DNA of 64,000 bases from Carnobacterium alterfunditum DSM 5972 (GTDB taxonomy: Bacteria > Bacillota > Bacilli > Lactobacillales > Carnobacteriaceae): the NCBI RefSeq assembly GCF_000744115.1, contig NZ_JQLG01000004.1, positions 930,001 to 994,000 of the forward strand. Reading direction: 5' to 3'. The notes below the pieces were generated by a model. That model was not told the origin of the DNA, did not search any database, and worked only from the letters and a program-made list of their open reading frames with translations. The position numbers were made by a program, and so were the translations under genes. Shown in pieces: positions 10,943 to 18,417 of this stretch (position 1 is the first letter of the stretch; each line of letters opens with the position of its first letter).

Positions 10943-11845
10943 CTAGACACCTTTCTTAACCGGTTTAGTTTTCATAGTTCGGAATATGATAATGGAGAAA
11001 ACAACAGTAATCATAAACAAACCATAAGCAATTGCAGATGCATAACCGAAATTATTGTATTTGAAGGCTTGATTGTACAAGTAGAGAACCATCGTGCTCA
11101 ATGCCCCACGTGGTGCACCCATACCATCAGTCAGCAACAGCGGTAAATCGAACATTTGCAAACCTCCAATAAGAGAAGTGATCATGACGTAGAGCATTAT
11201 TGGCTTCAGTTGCGGTAAGGTAATGTGATAGAATCGTTGCCACCAGTTGGCACCGTCGATCATAGCTGCCTCTAAATAATCTGTCGAAATGCCGCTGATT
11301 CCTGCTAACAGAATAATAAAGGTTTGACCAAACCACATCCATGTATTGATTGCTGAAACAGCACCTCTGGAATAGACTGCATCACTTAGCCAATTGATTG
11401 GTTGGTTGATAATGCCGGTATCCAGCAGCATTTGGTTCAAAGCACCATAATTCCAGTCCAATACTAAGTTGAATAAGAGGGCTACAGATGCAACGGTTAT
11501 AATATTAGGTAAGTAAAAGAGGGTCCGGAAGAAGCCCACCCCTTTGATTTTAAGCTGAATATCACTGAAAATGAGGGCTAAACCAAATGCAATTGCTAAT
11601 TGAATAAAAAAACCACTTCCCCAGATAATCAGCGTGTTGATCAATGATTCAATAAAATACTTGTCTTGTGTTAAACGTAAATAGTTCTCTACCCCAACAA
11701 AGGCTGCATTGTCAATGCCCCCAGCTCCACTATAGCTCGTGAGACTGAAGTAAAAGGTCAACAAAATTGGATAGATGTTAAATGTTAAAAATACTATAAC
11801 AAATGGGGCAATGTACAGATAAGCTTTATTTGAATTTTTTCCCAT
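10943..11845 (-). CDS. Carbohydrate ABC transporter permease, MalF type
   Basis: Partner permease, 300 residues, six predicted transmembrane segments with the first at about residues 10-30. The EAA loop is seen as EAAMIDGANWWQRFYHITLP. Start ATG 11845 follows GAGGAGGA. A small terminator-like hairpin at 11874-11898 separates it from the binding-protein gene, which should make the binding protein more abundant than the permeases. Confidence 0.93.
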   Translation of the reverse strand: MGKNSNKAYLYIAPFVIVFLTFNIYPILLTFYFSLTSYSGAGGIDNAAFVGVENYLRLTQDKYFIESLINTLIIWGSGFFIQLAIAFGLALIFSDIQLKIKGVGFFRTLFYLPNIITVASVALLFNLVLDWNYGALNQMLLDTGIINQPINWLSDAVYSRGAVSAINTWMWFGQTFIILLAGISGISTDYLEAAMIDGANWWQRFYHITLPQLKPIMLYVMITSLIGGLQMFDLPLLLTDGMGAPRGALSTMVLYLYNQAFKYNNFGYASAIAYGLFMITVVFSIIIFRTMKTKPVKKGV

Positions 11846-11873
11846 TCCGATCCTCCTCTAAACTAAATAAAAA

Positions 11874-11898
11874 CTGGGATTCTTTGGAAGAACCCCAG
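11874..11898 (-). terminator. Attenuating hairpin between binding-protein and permease genes
   Basis: Read on the minus strand, CTGGGGTTCTT / AAGAATCCCAG forms a short GC-rich stem and is followed by TTTTTATTT. It lies within the 65-bp gap after the binding-protein stop and before the permease ribosome site, so it most likely acts as a partial terminator inside the operon. Confidence 0.7.
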
Positions 11899-11910
11899 AT
11901 TATCTGTCAA

Positions 11911-13248
11911 TTATTTTTCATCAGGTGTAACAATATCTGGGAAGGCATTGTTAACTTGGTTATAGAATTCTTGAACCCCTTCTTCTTTGCTGATCTCACC
12001 TTCAACATAAGCTCCGACTTGTGTCCCAAATAACTCATTCAATTGTTGATCGTAAGGTGTTACAACGTTAGCATCAATTTTTTCTGCTTCTTCTAAGAAG
12101 AATTCGTAATGATTTTGACCGCCTAAGAAGTCATCTGACATATCATCTTTGATTGCTTCTGTTACGGGTTTATAACTTAGTACATCCCCAGTTTCTAAAG
12201 CACGTTCTGTCAAGAATTCTTCATCATGTACCATCATTTCGACAAATTTGAAGGCTAGATCTTTATTCTCAGATCCTTCATAAACGCCTAACCATGTTCC
12301 ACCTTCAAAGTAAGATGATGGGCCATTTGTGACAGCCCAGTCACCCGCATTTGCATTAGATGATTGTTTGAAAACAGCATCCAGTGCCCATGTTGGAAGT
12401 GCTACTGAGAATACTTCGATTTGGCTATTTGCTTCTGCCTCTGCTGCAGTCGCTGCTTCTCCTTCTAATTCTTCCCAACCCATATTATAGTTGATTGGGC
12501 CGTTGAAAGATTCATACCAAGATGGTGACCATGCTGGTGCAAGAGCAGTATATTGCTCATCTCTTAATGTTTTCGCATAGTCAAAATAAGAAAGACGCTC
12601 ATCAGTTACGACTAGTTCGTTATCTTCATTTACCCATGGTTGTGGGTCGCTTCCACCTGTTGCAAAACTGGTGAATTTAGATATAGAACCTTCATCAGGG
12701 AACAGAGCATAACCTGCTTCTTTCATTTTTGCTCCAACTTCAAATAAATCATCCATGTTTGACATCATTGCTCCGACTTCTTTTGGATCATCTGTACCTA
12801 ATACTTCTTTTGCAATGCTTCTGCGGTAGTAAATACCACCTGGTGTCGTTTGCCAAGACATTGCACGGACGTTGCCATCTTCGTCTTTTCCTAGGTCATA
12901 AACATAATCTACATATTCGTCTTCCCACTCAGTCACATTGTAGGGCTCTGCCGAAAGATCCGTCCAGTAGTCAGCGTTGAGCCATTGTTGCATGTACGCA
13001 ATTTCTCCTGTAAAGATATCCGGTGCTCCATCGCCACTTTCTAACGTTGGTTGCATTGTTTGACGATAATCCGCAGTCGGGATAATTTGGAGTTCAACTG
13101 TAACATCATTAATTTCTTCAAACTTATCGATTGGCCCTTGCAACTCATCTGTAAAGGACGTTATCGTTAAATCTGGTTTATCCTCACCACAACCTGCTAG
13201 CGTTAAACCCAAACCTGCTACACTCAAAACACTTACCCATTTTTTCAT
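11911..13248 (-). CDS. Sugar-binding lipoprotein of the ABC importer
   Basis: Extracellular solute-binding protein, 445 residues. The N-terminus is a lipoprotein signal peptide with lipobox LAGC (Cys20), so the mature protein is lipid-anchored to the outer face of the membrane. The body is a family 1 extracellular solute-binding fold with a DUF-free sequence rich in acidic residues. The start ATG 13248 follows GAGGAGC. It is the first structural gene after the operator at 13292-13307. In Listeria the protein at this place of the comparable locus binds sophoro-oligosaccharides (beta-1,2-linked); ligand identity here is inferred by context. Confidence 0.93.
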   Translation of the reverse strand: MKKWVSVLSVAGLGLTLAGCGEDKPDLTITSFTDELQGPIDKFEEINDVTVELQIIPTADYRQTMQPTLESGDGAPDIFTGEIAYMQQWLNADYWTDLSAEPYNVTEWEDEYVDYVYDLGKDEDGNVRAMSWQTTPGGIYYRRSIAKEVLGTDDPKEVGAMMSNMDDLFEVGAKMKEAGYALFPDEGSISKFTSFATGGSDPQPWVNEDNELVVTDERLSYFDYAKTLRDEQYTALAPAWSPSWYESFNGPINYNMGWEELEGEAATAAEAEANSQIEVFSVALPTWALDAVFKQSSNANAGDWAVTNGPSSYFEGGTWLGVYEGSENKDLAFKFVEMMVHDEEFLTERALETGDVLSYKPVTEAIKDDMSDDFLGGQNHYEFFLEEAEKIDANVVTPYDQQLNELFGTQVGAYVEGEISKEEGVQEFYNQVNNAFPDIVTPDEK

Positions 13249-13268
13249 TTTTGATTGCTCCTCTTTGG

Positions 13269-13317
13269 TTAGATTAACGCTTTCATTTATATGTAAAGCG
13301 CTTTACACTTTTGACAA
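13269..13317 (-). promoter_or_regulatory. Promoter of the glucan operon with LacI operator and cre-like site
   Basis: On the minus strand -35 TTGTCA (13317-13312) and -10 CATATA (13293-13288) are 18 bp apart. Between them lies the perfect 16-bp palindrome TGTAAAGCGCTTTACA (13292-13307). Its core matches the element in front of lacI at 13 of 14 positions, so it is probably the operator of the neighbouring LacI protein. A cre-like TGAAAGCGTTAATC follows at 13285-13272, mismatching the cre consensus only in its last two bases, which would add CcpA control. Confidence 0.75.
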
Positions 13318-13352
13318 ATTTTTTTATTACCGTTCTATAATAAAAAAATTCG

Positions 13353-14363
13353 TTATTTTTTCACTTGTCTTGTTGTCTCACGCTTGATCAATCGCACGGG
13401 AATCGTCTTCTTGACCGGCAAGCAATTCGGATTTAGAATACTTTCGATCGCCAATAATCCTGCTTGTTGACCGATTTTTTCTTTATCTTGAGCGATTGTC
13501 GTTAAAGCTGGTTCCATATATTTAGCGATCTCGATATCGTCGAATCCCACGACCGATATATCTTCCGGAACACTTAAACCATACTCTTTGATTGCTTGGA
13601 TCGCCCCAATCGCCATTTGATCCCCAGACACAAACACCGCGGTTGGAGGCTCACTTAGGCGAAGCAATTTCATCATGGCCATTCGACCACCATCCGCTGA
13701 GTAATAACCACCATTCATGATGTACTCCTCTGGTGTGTTCAAACCATGTGCACTGATCGCATCGTTGAAGCCTCTCATTCTTTCTACACCAATAAATCCA
13801 GTACTTTCTCCGTGTATATGCGCAATTTTTTGATGCCCTAATGCAACTAAATGATCAACTGCCATTAGTGCACCATGATAGTTATCGCTATATACAGAAT
13901 TAAAATCATTTACTTCCATATCGATAAAGACACATGGGATACCCAGCTCACGATAGATTTTCAGATCAGATTGATCCGAATCGGTACTGAAGACAACAAT
14001 ACCATCGACACCCCTGCGAATCAGCTGGTTCGTGTAGCTTTCTTCCCCTTTGATACTTCTGGATACAAATAATAAGTCATAATTATGCATATCAACAAAT
14101 TTCCGGAAACCTTCAATTACTGGTCCAAAAAACGGATGAGCCATACCAACACCTAAATTTTCTGAGAACACCACTCCAATCATATTTGATTTTTTGGTTG
14201 CCAACGTGCGCGCAGACGAGTTCGGAACGTAATCCAAGGTCTCGATAGCTTCCAAAACCTTTTTTCTGGCTCGACTACTCACATTGGTGCTGTTGTTCAG
14301 CACTTTCGAAACAGTTGAAATTGAGTAAGCTGCTTCTTTTGCAACATCATAAATCGTAGCCAT
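13353..14363 (-). CDS. LacI-family repressor of the glucan operon
   Basis: DNA-binding regulator, 336 residues. The N-terminal helix-turn-helix is typical LacI ([23 protein letters not shown]), followed by the hinge [13 protein letters not shown] and a sugar-binding periplasmic-protein-like core. The start ATG at 14363 has a modest GAGGGAGAAG site. It is transcribed in the same direction as the operon, with its own near-palindrome at 14391-14410 just upstream, so autoregulation is likely. The inducer is probably an imported beta-glucan oligomer or a phosphorylated product; that part is inference. Confidence 0.93.
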   Translation of the reverse strand: MATIYDVAKEAAYSISTVSKVLNNSTNVSSRARKKVLEAIETLDYVPNSSARTLATKKSNMIGVVFSENLGVGMAHPFFGPVIEGFRKFVDMHNYDLLFVSRSIKGEESYTNQLIRRGVDGIVVFSTDSDQSDLKIYRELGIPCVFIDMEVNDFNSVYSDNYHGALMAVDHLVALGHQKIAHIHGESTGFIGVERMRGFNDAISAHGLNTPEEYIMNGGYYSADGGRMAMMKLLRLSEPPTAVFVSGDQMAIGAIQAIKEYGLSVPEDISVVGFDDIEIAKYMEPALTTIAQDKEKIGQQAGLLAIESILNPNCLPVKKTIPVRLIKRETTRQVKK

Positions 14364-14390
14364 ATGTATTCTTCTCCCTCGCTGCTTTCA

Positions 14391-14410
14391 TTAGTAAAGC
14401 GTTTTACTAA
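14391..14410. promoter_or_regulatory. Operator upstream of lacI
   Basis: The near-perfect 20-bp palindrome TTAGTAAAGCGTTTTACTAA has only its central bases asymmetric. Its GTAAAGCG-TTTAC core is shared with the operator at 13292-13307. It lies 28 bp before the lacI start. Confidence 0.75.
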
Positions 14411-14467
14411 TTTAAATATACCCATCTTAGGGATAATTGTCAATAACTTTTAAATATAAACATTGAT

Positions 14468-14496
14468 TTGACAACCTTGTTAACGTTTACTATTAT
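14468..14496 (+). promoter_or_regulatory. Promoter of the YesL-type gene with operator in the spacer
   Basis: TTGACA (14468-14473) and TATTAT (14491-14496) are 17 bp apart. The spacer holds TTGTTAACGTTTAC, whose reverse complement GTAAACGTTAACAA is close to a cre site and related to the LacI-type operators beside it. The divergent gene is thus probably co-controlled with the sugar operon. Confidence 0.7.
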
Positions 14497-14549
14497 AAAG
14501 AAGAATCATTAGTCTTAAAAAAAGAATTAAAAGGGGTGTAAAGGGCTTT

Positions 14550-15164
14550 ATGTCAGAATCAGAAAATTCGTTAATTCATACTTTAATGCTTGGAATGCAG
14601 AGGTTATCTTCCCTTGTCTATTTAAATTTATTGTGGTTGCTAGGTGTACTAGCTGGAGGCATTATTCTCGGTATCGGCCCTGCAACCCTGAGTCTCTGTG
14701 CTGTTCTAAGAGAGCAAATATGGAATCAGCGAGATATTGAAGTAAGTTCGTTCTTCTTCAAGGAATATAAACGCGTTTGGAAAGAAAGCAACCGATTTAT
14801 CTTTTTATTTTATGGCATTTATCTATTTTTATGGATCGATTTCTGGGCAATCATACGCTTTGCGCCCTCCATTTTCATTGTATTTGCATTTTTCACGGTT
14901 CTTATTTTTCTGGTAACTTGTTATTATTTTTTATTTTACGAAGTACTTAATAGACCATTCTGGACAAAACTTAAGAATAGTCTATTGCTCCCATGGCTAT
15001 TCCCCGCACAATCGTTGGGCATAATAATTACAGCTGGCGGATTTTTACTGTTGCTTAATCAGTTTCCAGTTGTGTCTGTTCTTTTTTCCGTAAGTGCACC
15101 TTTTTCAGTTTTTTTCTATATGCTGCGAAAGAAATACTGGCGGAATTTCCGTAGTATAACCTAA
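14550..15164 (+). CDS. YesL/DUF624-family membrane protein
   Basis: A 204-residue protein with four to five hydrophobic segments (about residues 20-48, 77-95, 100-130, 148-170 and 172-190). The N-terminal GPATLSL with a conserved arrangement around the first helix, and the pairing with a carbohydrate ABC importer, are typical of the DUF624 (YesL) family. The family's role is unknown; members sit next to oligosaccharide uptake genes in many Firmicutes. The start ATG is 14550 after AAAAGGGGTG. It is divergent from lacI, ends at a bidirectional terminator, and shares related operator sequences with the operon. Confidence 0.85.
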   Translation: MSESENSLIHTLMLGMQRLSSLVYLNLLWLLGVLAGGIILGIGPATLSLCAVLREQIWNQRDIEVSSFFFKEYKRVWKESNRFIFLFYGIYLFLWIDFWAIIRFAPSIFIVFAFFTVLIFLVTCYYFLFYEVLNRPFWTKLKNSLLLPWLFPAQSLGIIITAGGFLLLLNQFPVVSVLFSVSAPFSVFFYMLRKKYWRNFRSIT

Positions 15165-15222
15165 CAAAAGACAACACGTTAGTTCTATTTATCCCTGTTC
15201 ACTTCTCAAAAGATTAGCGCAT

Positions 15223-15265
15223 AAAAAATGACTTTCATATTAAACTAATATGAAAGTCATTTTTT
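15223..15265. terminator. Bidirectional terminator between convergent genes
   Basis: A perfect 20-bp stem (left arm AAAAAATGACTTTCATATTA, 15223-15242; right arm 15246-15265) with a 3-nt loop. Terminal A and T runs give a U-tract in both directions. It serves the + strand YesL gene and the minus-strand SHOCT gene. Confidence 0.9.
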
Positions 15266-15359
15266 TGATCCTTATTAATTTTAATAGGTTGCCGATTATT
15301 ACTAGCTAATGCAATATGATCGTGTATCATAGTACATTTATTGCAGCTATTCCACCTTA

Positions 15360-15662
15360 TTACAACTTCAATGTCTTTAATATAGTTTGAAATTCTTCAT
15401 CTGTTATTTCACCACGAGCGTAACGTGATTTTGCAATTTCTTCAGCTTCAGTAACTGTAGAATTCCTTGTATTTAATGCTGAAACTGTCGTTTGTTGTTT
15501 CTTTTTTTTAAAAACGAGGTATAGTGCAACGACAATAAGCGCAACTATAAGCACTGTCAGTAGAGGAGAACCATTTGCCATCTTATCAAACGAATTAAAT
15601 CCTCGCTGCATGCTATTATATCCACCCTTTCCAAAGTAACCCATATATCCTCCGTTCATCAT
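15360..15662 (-). CDS. SHOCT-domain membrane protein
   Basis: A 100-residue protein: a Gly/Tyr/Asn-rich N-terminus, one transmembrane helix (about 33-50), a basic KKKK stop-transfer, and a C-terminal SHOCT domain (AEEIAKSRYARGEITDEEFQTI). SHOCT domains are short C-terminal modules found on many small membrane proteins and probably mediate oligomerisation. It forms a cluster with another SHOCT gene and a YdhK-type gene on the same strand, a combination often met on metal-resistance islands of Gram-positives. No metal pump other than the distant gene at 1-1745 is near, so a function is not assigned. Confidence 0.85.
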   Translation of the reverse strand: MMNGGYMGYFGKGGYNSMQRGFNSFDKMANGSPLLTVLIVALIVVALYLVFKKKKQQTTVSALNTRNSTVTEAEEIAKSRYARGEITDEEFQTILKTLKL

Positions 15663-15703
15663 CCTAACGTCTCCATTCTATAACTATTTGATCGAAGTCA
15701 GTT

Positions 15704-15892
15704 TTACAATATTGCTTTTAGTTTGTCATATTCTTCAGTAGAAATCTGACCCGATGCATATCTATAATCGATCACTTTTTTTATTTCATCTGTATTATTG
15801 TTGCTCTCTTTTTGACTATTGGCAGCTGATTTTTGTGCTTCATCTTTTTTGTATAGATAGAAACCGATAGCCAAAATTAGGAATAAACCCAT
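15704..15892 (-). CDS. Small SHOCT-domain protein
   Basis: 62 residues: an N-terminal hydrophobic helix (GLFLILAIGFYLY), a polar linker and a C-terminal SHOCT motif (VIDYRYASGQISTEEYDKLKAI). It is 41 bp from the next SHOCT gene and 75 bp from the YdhK-type gene, all on the minus strand. The start ATG at 15892 follows GGAGGAAAC at the usual distance. The role is unknown. Confidence 0.8.
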   Translation of the reverse strand: MGLFLILAIGFYLYKKDEAQKSAANSQKESNNNTDEIKKVIDYRYASGQISTEEYDKLKAIL

Positions 15893-15967
15893 TTCTAGTT
15901 TCCTCCAATCATACTATTTTAAAATTTCTGTACTAACAGGCCAATTACTCTGACCAACTCAGAATTT

Positions 15968-16873
15968 TTAATACATGTTGCCCATTCCTCTAAAATTACT
16001 ACTTTGAGATGAACCACCAGTTCCATGCATTTCCTTGTACCATTCATTTGATTCTTGGTTATCTAGATCAGGATGCGTTTCACTCATATGTGATTTCATT
16101 CGTCCAAAATTCACATTGCCTTCTTCCATGAATTTTTCCATATCATCGAAGTTTACGTTGCCCTCTTCCATGAATTTTTCCATATCATCGAAGTTTACAT
16201 TATCCTCTTCTATGTCAGATTCTACTTCCGCGTCAACAGGTGATAATTCACTATCAGTCATCCACTTATGATTTTGAACCAGTTCGCTGCCATCTGTTGG
16301 TTGGTAATCTATTACATAAACGGTCGTATCCTCTACCGCTTCAATCGTTGCGGTTGCACCTTCCATGCCAGGCATATGATCGGCTTCCAAAATGACTTCA
16401 GTTCCAACTTCAAATGATTCTTCTCCTGCATCTGCAATTTCTTCCTGTACGACCCATTTATGATCATTTACCGGTTCTCCACCATCCGTAGGGGAATAGC
16501 TTACGGAATATGCATGAGTAGCAAAAGCACCCACTACTTCTGCTTGGGCTCCCATCATTCCAGGCATATGGCCTTCCGTGATGGTGACCTCTTCACCAGG
16601 ACCGTATGTTGGATCCATTGCTGGTTCTATATTTGTGGGTATGATGTCGGAATTATATAAATTAGTGTAGTTACGGACAGCTGAACCTTTATGGCGAGCA
16701 GCGCTTCCTGTTTTGTTAGAAGCATATTCACTGATATGCTGACCTTGATGTCTCATTTGTTGTGTGTGGTTAGTTGTATCCACTCCTGCTTCTCTTTGAA
16801 CATTAGTATAAGCGGAAAGCGTAGTGAGCGAAACAAAGGAAAGTATTCCGACTCCAATTATTTTTTTATTCAT
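15968..16873 (-). CDS. YdhK-type (DUF1541) secreted protein lacking the lipobox cysteine
   Basis: 301 residues with an N-terminal signal sequence and two tandem DUF1541 units (HMPGMMGAQAEVVGAF... and HMPGMEGATATIEAVE..., each followed by a YxPTDG...NHKWV block). YdhK proteins are normally lipoproteins; here the expected lipobox reads LSAY, with Tyr where Cys is needed (about residue 22). The protein would then be secreted or held by an uncleaved signal helix. An acidic 14-residue motif (NVNFDDMEKFMEEG) is repeated near residues 225-265. The start ATG 16873 follows AAGAAAGGGTG. The family occurs with copper and other metal resistance genes, but its activity is not established. Confidence 0.8.
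   Translation of the reverse strand: MNKKIIGVGILSFVSLTTLSAYTNVQREAGVDTTNHTQQMRHQGQHISEYASNKTGSAARHKGSAVRNYTNLYNSDIIPTNIEPAMDPTYGPGEEVTITEGHMPGMMGAQAEVVGAFATHAYSVSYSPTDGGEPVNDHKWVVQEEIADAGEESFEVGTEVILEADHMPGMEGATATIEAVEDTTVYVIDYQPTDGSELVQNHKWMTDSELSPVDAEVESDIEEDNVNFDDMEKFMEEGNVNFDDMEKFMEEGNVNFGRMKSHMSETHPDLDNQESNEWYKEMHGTGGSSQSSNFRGMGNMY
16110..16220 (-). repeat. 42-bp in-frame tandem repeat inside the YdhK-type gene
   Basis: Two complete 42-bp units (16110-16151 and 16152-16193) and a partial third from 16194, encoding the acidic motif NVNFDDMEKFMEEG. The first two units differ by a few bases. The length is a multiple of three, so copy number can change without breaking the frame. Confidence 0.9.
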
Positions 16874-17307
16874 TTTTATTTACACCCTTTCTTGATTCTT
16901 CCAGTATGACTAAGGCTTAGGCTAAGTTAGTAGAGATGATTCGTTTTTTAGTTACTCTTGTCTTATGGCGCTTTTCGAATCGTAGATCTATCCGCTGAAA
17001 AAAACAGCACCTACTATTTCCAAAACTGGCCATCCCTCAGCCTCTATCAATCTGTACTATCAAGATAACGTATTATTGTGTAGAGAATATGGAGAAAGCA
17101 CTTCAAATAGAATTGAAGCTAAAAAAACAGCTTTTCTTTTTAAAGTTATTTCAGATTAAAAATAACTCGTTTGTCATTTAATTCACTTTTCACACCCTCA
17201 ATTCAATTGGTTGTATGCTATAATTTCTACAATCAGACTTCTGAAAAAAGAAAATAGAGGGCTATCCCTATAGGAAATTTAGACTTAAAAAAGGAGTGGA
17301 GTTTTTA
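16874..17307. other. Intergenic region between divergent ydhK-type and AEC genes
   Basis: No gene seen. It must carry the minus-strand promoter of the YdhK/SHOCT cluster. On the + strand an extended -10 element TGCTATAAT (17216-17224) stands about 70 bp before the AEC ribosome site, without a good -35. A small AGCT hairpin with an A-rich loop is at about 17118-17138. No copper-type operator TACANNTGTA was found. Confidence 0.4.
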
Positions 17308-18222
17308 ATGGGTGCCGTATTCACACAAGCCATCAGCTTTTTATTGATTATTCTAGTAGGCTATTTATTTAAATTTTTTGGCTTATTAGAAACAAAGGAT
17401 GGACATACCGTTTCAAAAATCATTCTCAATTTAACTTTGCCTGCCACTATCATTATTGGATTCAATACAATTGAGATCAACAGTACTTTGATCATCCTGA
17501 TGTCGTTAGGTTTATTGGCAAATTTTTTACTGATCACTATCGGCGGATTCCTCTGGCGGAAAAAGAGTTCAGCTGATCAAGCTCTGATGATGTTTAGTCA
17601 AGCAGGTTACAATATTGGGAATTTCACTATTCCTTTTGTACAAGGCTTCTTCCCTCAAGCTATTCCTTTTATCGGAAGCTTTGATACCGGAAACGCGTTA
17701 ATGATCTTTGGCGGTACTCCTCTTCTAGCAGATAAAATGACTGGTCAAAAGCGTGGAACACGTGGCGTAAAAGACGTTATTTTCAGTTTATTCCGTTCTC
17801 CATCTTTTTCTACTTACATTGCCATGATTATTTTGGCACTCGTAAATATAACGATTCCAGAAAGTGTTCTTGGTGTAGTTGAGCTTTTTGCTAGCGGAAA
17901 TGCTTTTCTATCGATGTTTATGATCGGCCTTTACTTAGAACTCGCCATTTCTCGAGTAGATTTAGTAAAAGTAGCCAAACTTCTTTTTACTCGTTACGCT
18001 TTAGGTATTTCACTTGCCCTGATCTTTTATTTCTTATTGCCTTTACCAAAAATCGTTCGGTTATCTTTGGTTCTGGTGGCCCTTGCACCCGTTGGTACGG
18101 TTTCTACTATCAACATGGTCGCTTATGGAAATAAAACCTCACTTTCAGGCTTTTTATCTTCTATCAGCATCATTATTTCATTGCTTTTAATGACAACAGC
18201 TTTAATTTTTATGGGTCTATAA
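17308..18222 (+). CDS. AEC-family transporter (auxin efflux carrier / malate permease type)
   Basis: A 304-residue membrane protein with about ten hydrophobic segments. It has the two-fold AEC layout, with conserved LPATIIIGF in the first half and LAPVGTVSTINMVAYG in the second. Family members export or import small carboxylates and related metabolites. The ATG at 17308 is chosen because AAGGAGTGG lies at the right distance; a GTG at 17296 in the same frame overlaps that ribosome site. The gene stands alone with a strong terminator just after it, followed by the second IS1380 copy. Confidence 0.88.
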   Translation: MGAVFTQAISFLLIILVGYLFKFFGLLETKDGHTVSKIILNLTLPATIIIGFNTIEINSTLIILMSLGLLANFLLITIGGFLWRKKSSADQALMMFSQAGYNIGNFTIPFVQGFFPQAIPFIGSFDTGNALMIFGGTPLLADKMTGQKRGTRGVKDVIFSLFRSPSFSTYIAMIILALVNITIPESVLGVVELFASGNAFLSMFMIGLYLELAISRVDLVKVAKLLFTRYALGISLALIFYFLLPLPKIVRLSLVLVALAPVGTVSTINMVAYGNKTSLSGFLSSISIIISLLLMTTALIFMGL

Positions 18223-18227
18223 TTTGG

Positions 18228-18262
18228 GGTGTGGATGAAGAAATTCATTCACACCTATTTTT
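18228..18262 (+). terminator. Terminator of the AEC gene
   Basis: Stem GGTGTGGATGAA / TTCATTCACACC followed by TATTTTTAG. The same sequence of about 30 bases recurs after the PTS-operon GH1 gene at 24388-24422. Confidence 0.9.
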
Positions 18263-18267
18263 AGACA

Positions 18268-18302
18268 AAAAAACAGTATGAGACAAATCACTCACACTGC
18301 TT
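18268..18302 (-). repeat. Dispersed hairpin, second copy
   Basis: Arms CAGTATGAGA and TCACTCACACTG, with an A-run on the left that gives a U-run on the minus strand. It resembles the hairpins at 3891 and 53755 but lacks their extended flank. Confidence 0.55.
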
Positions 18303-18417
18303 CACTATTATTTGATCGTTTTTCTGTTTGATTTAAGGACTAAATCATGAATGAAACAGTTGATTCACAAAAGGCAGCATCATTCTCCATACTTGGATAT
18401 AGTCATTTTATAATATA

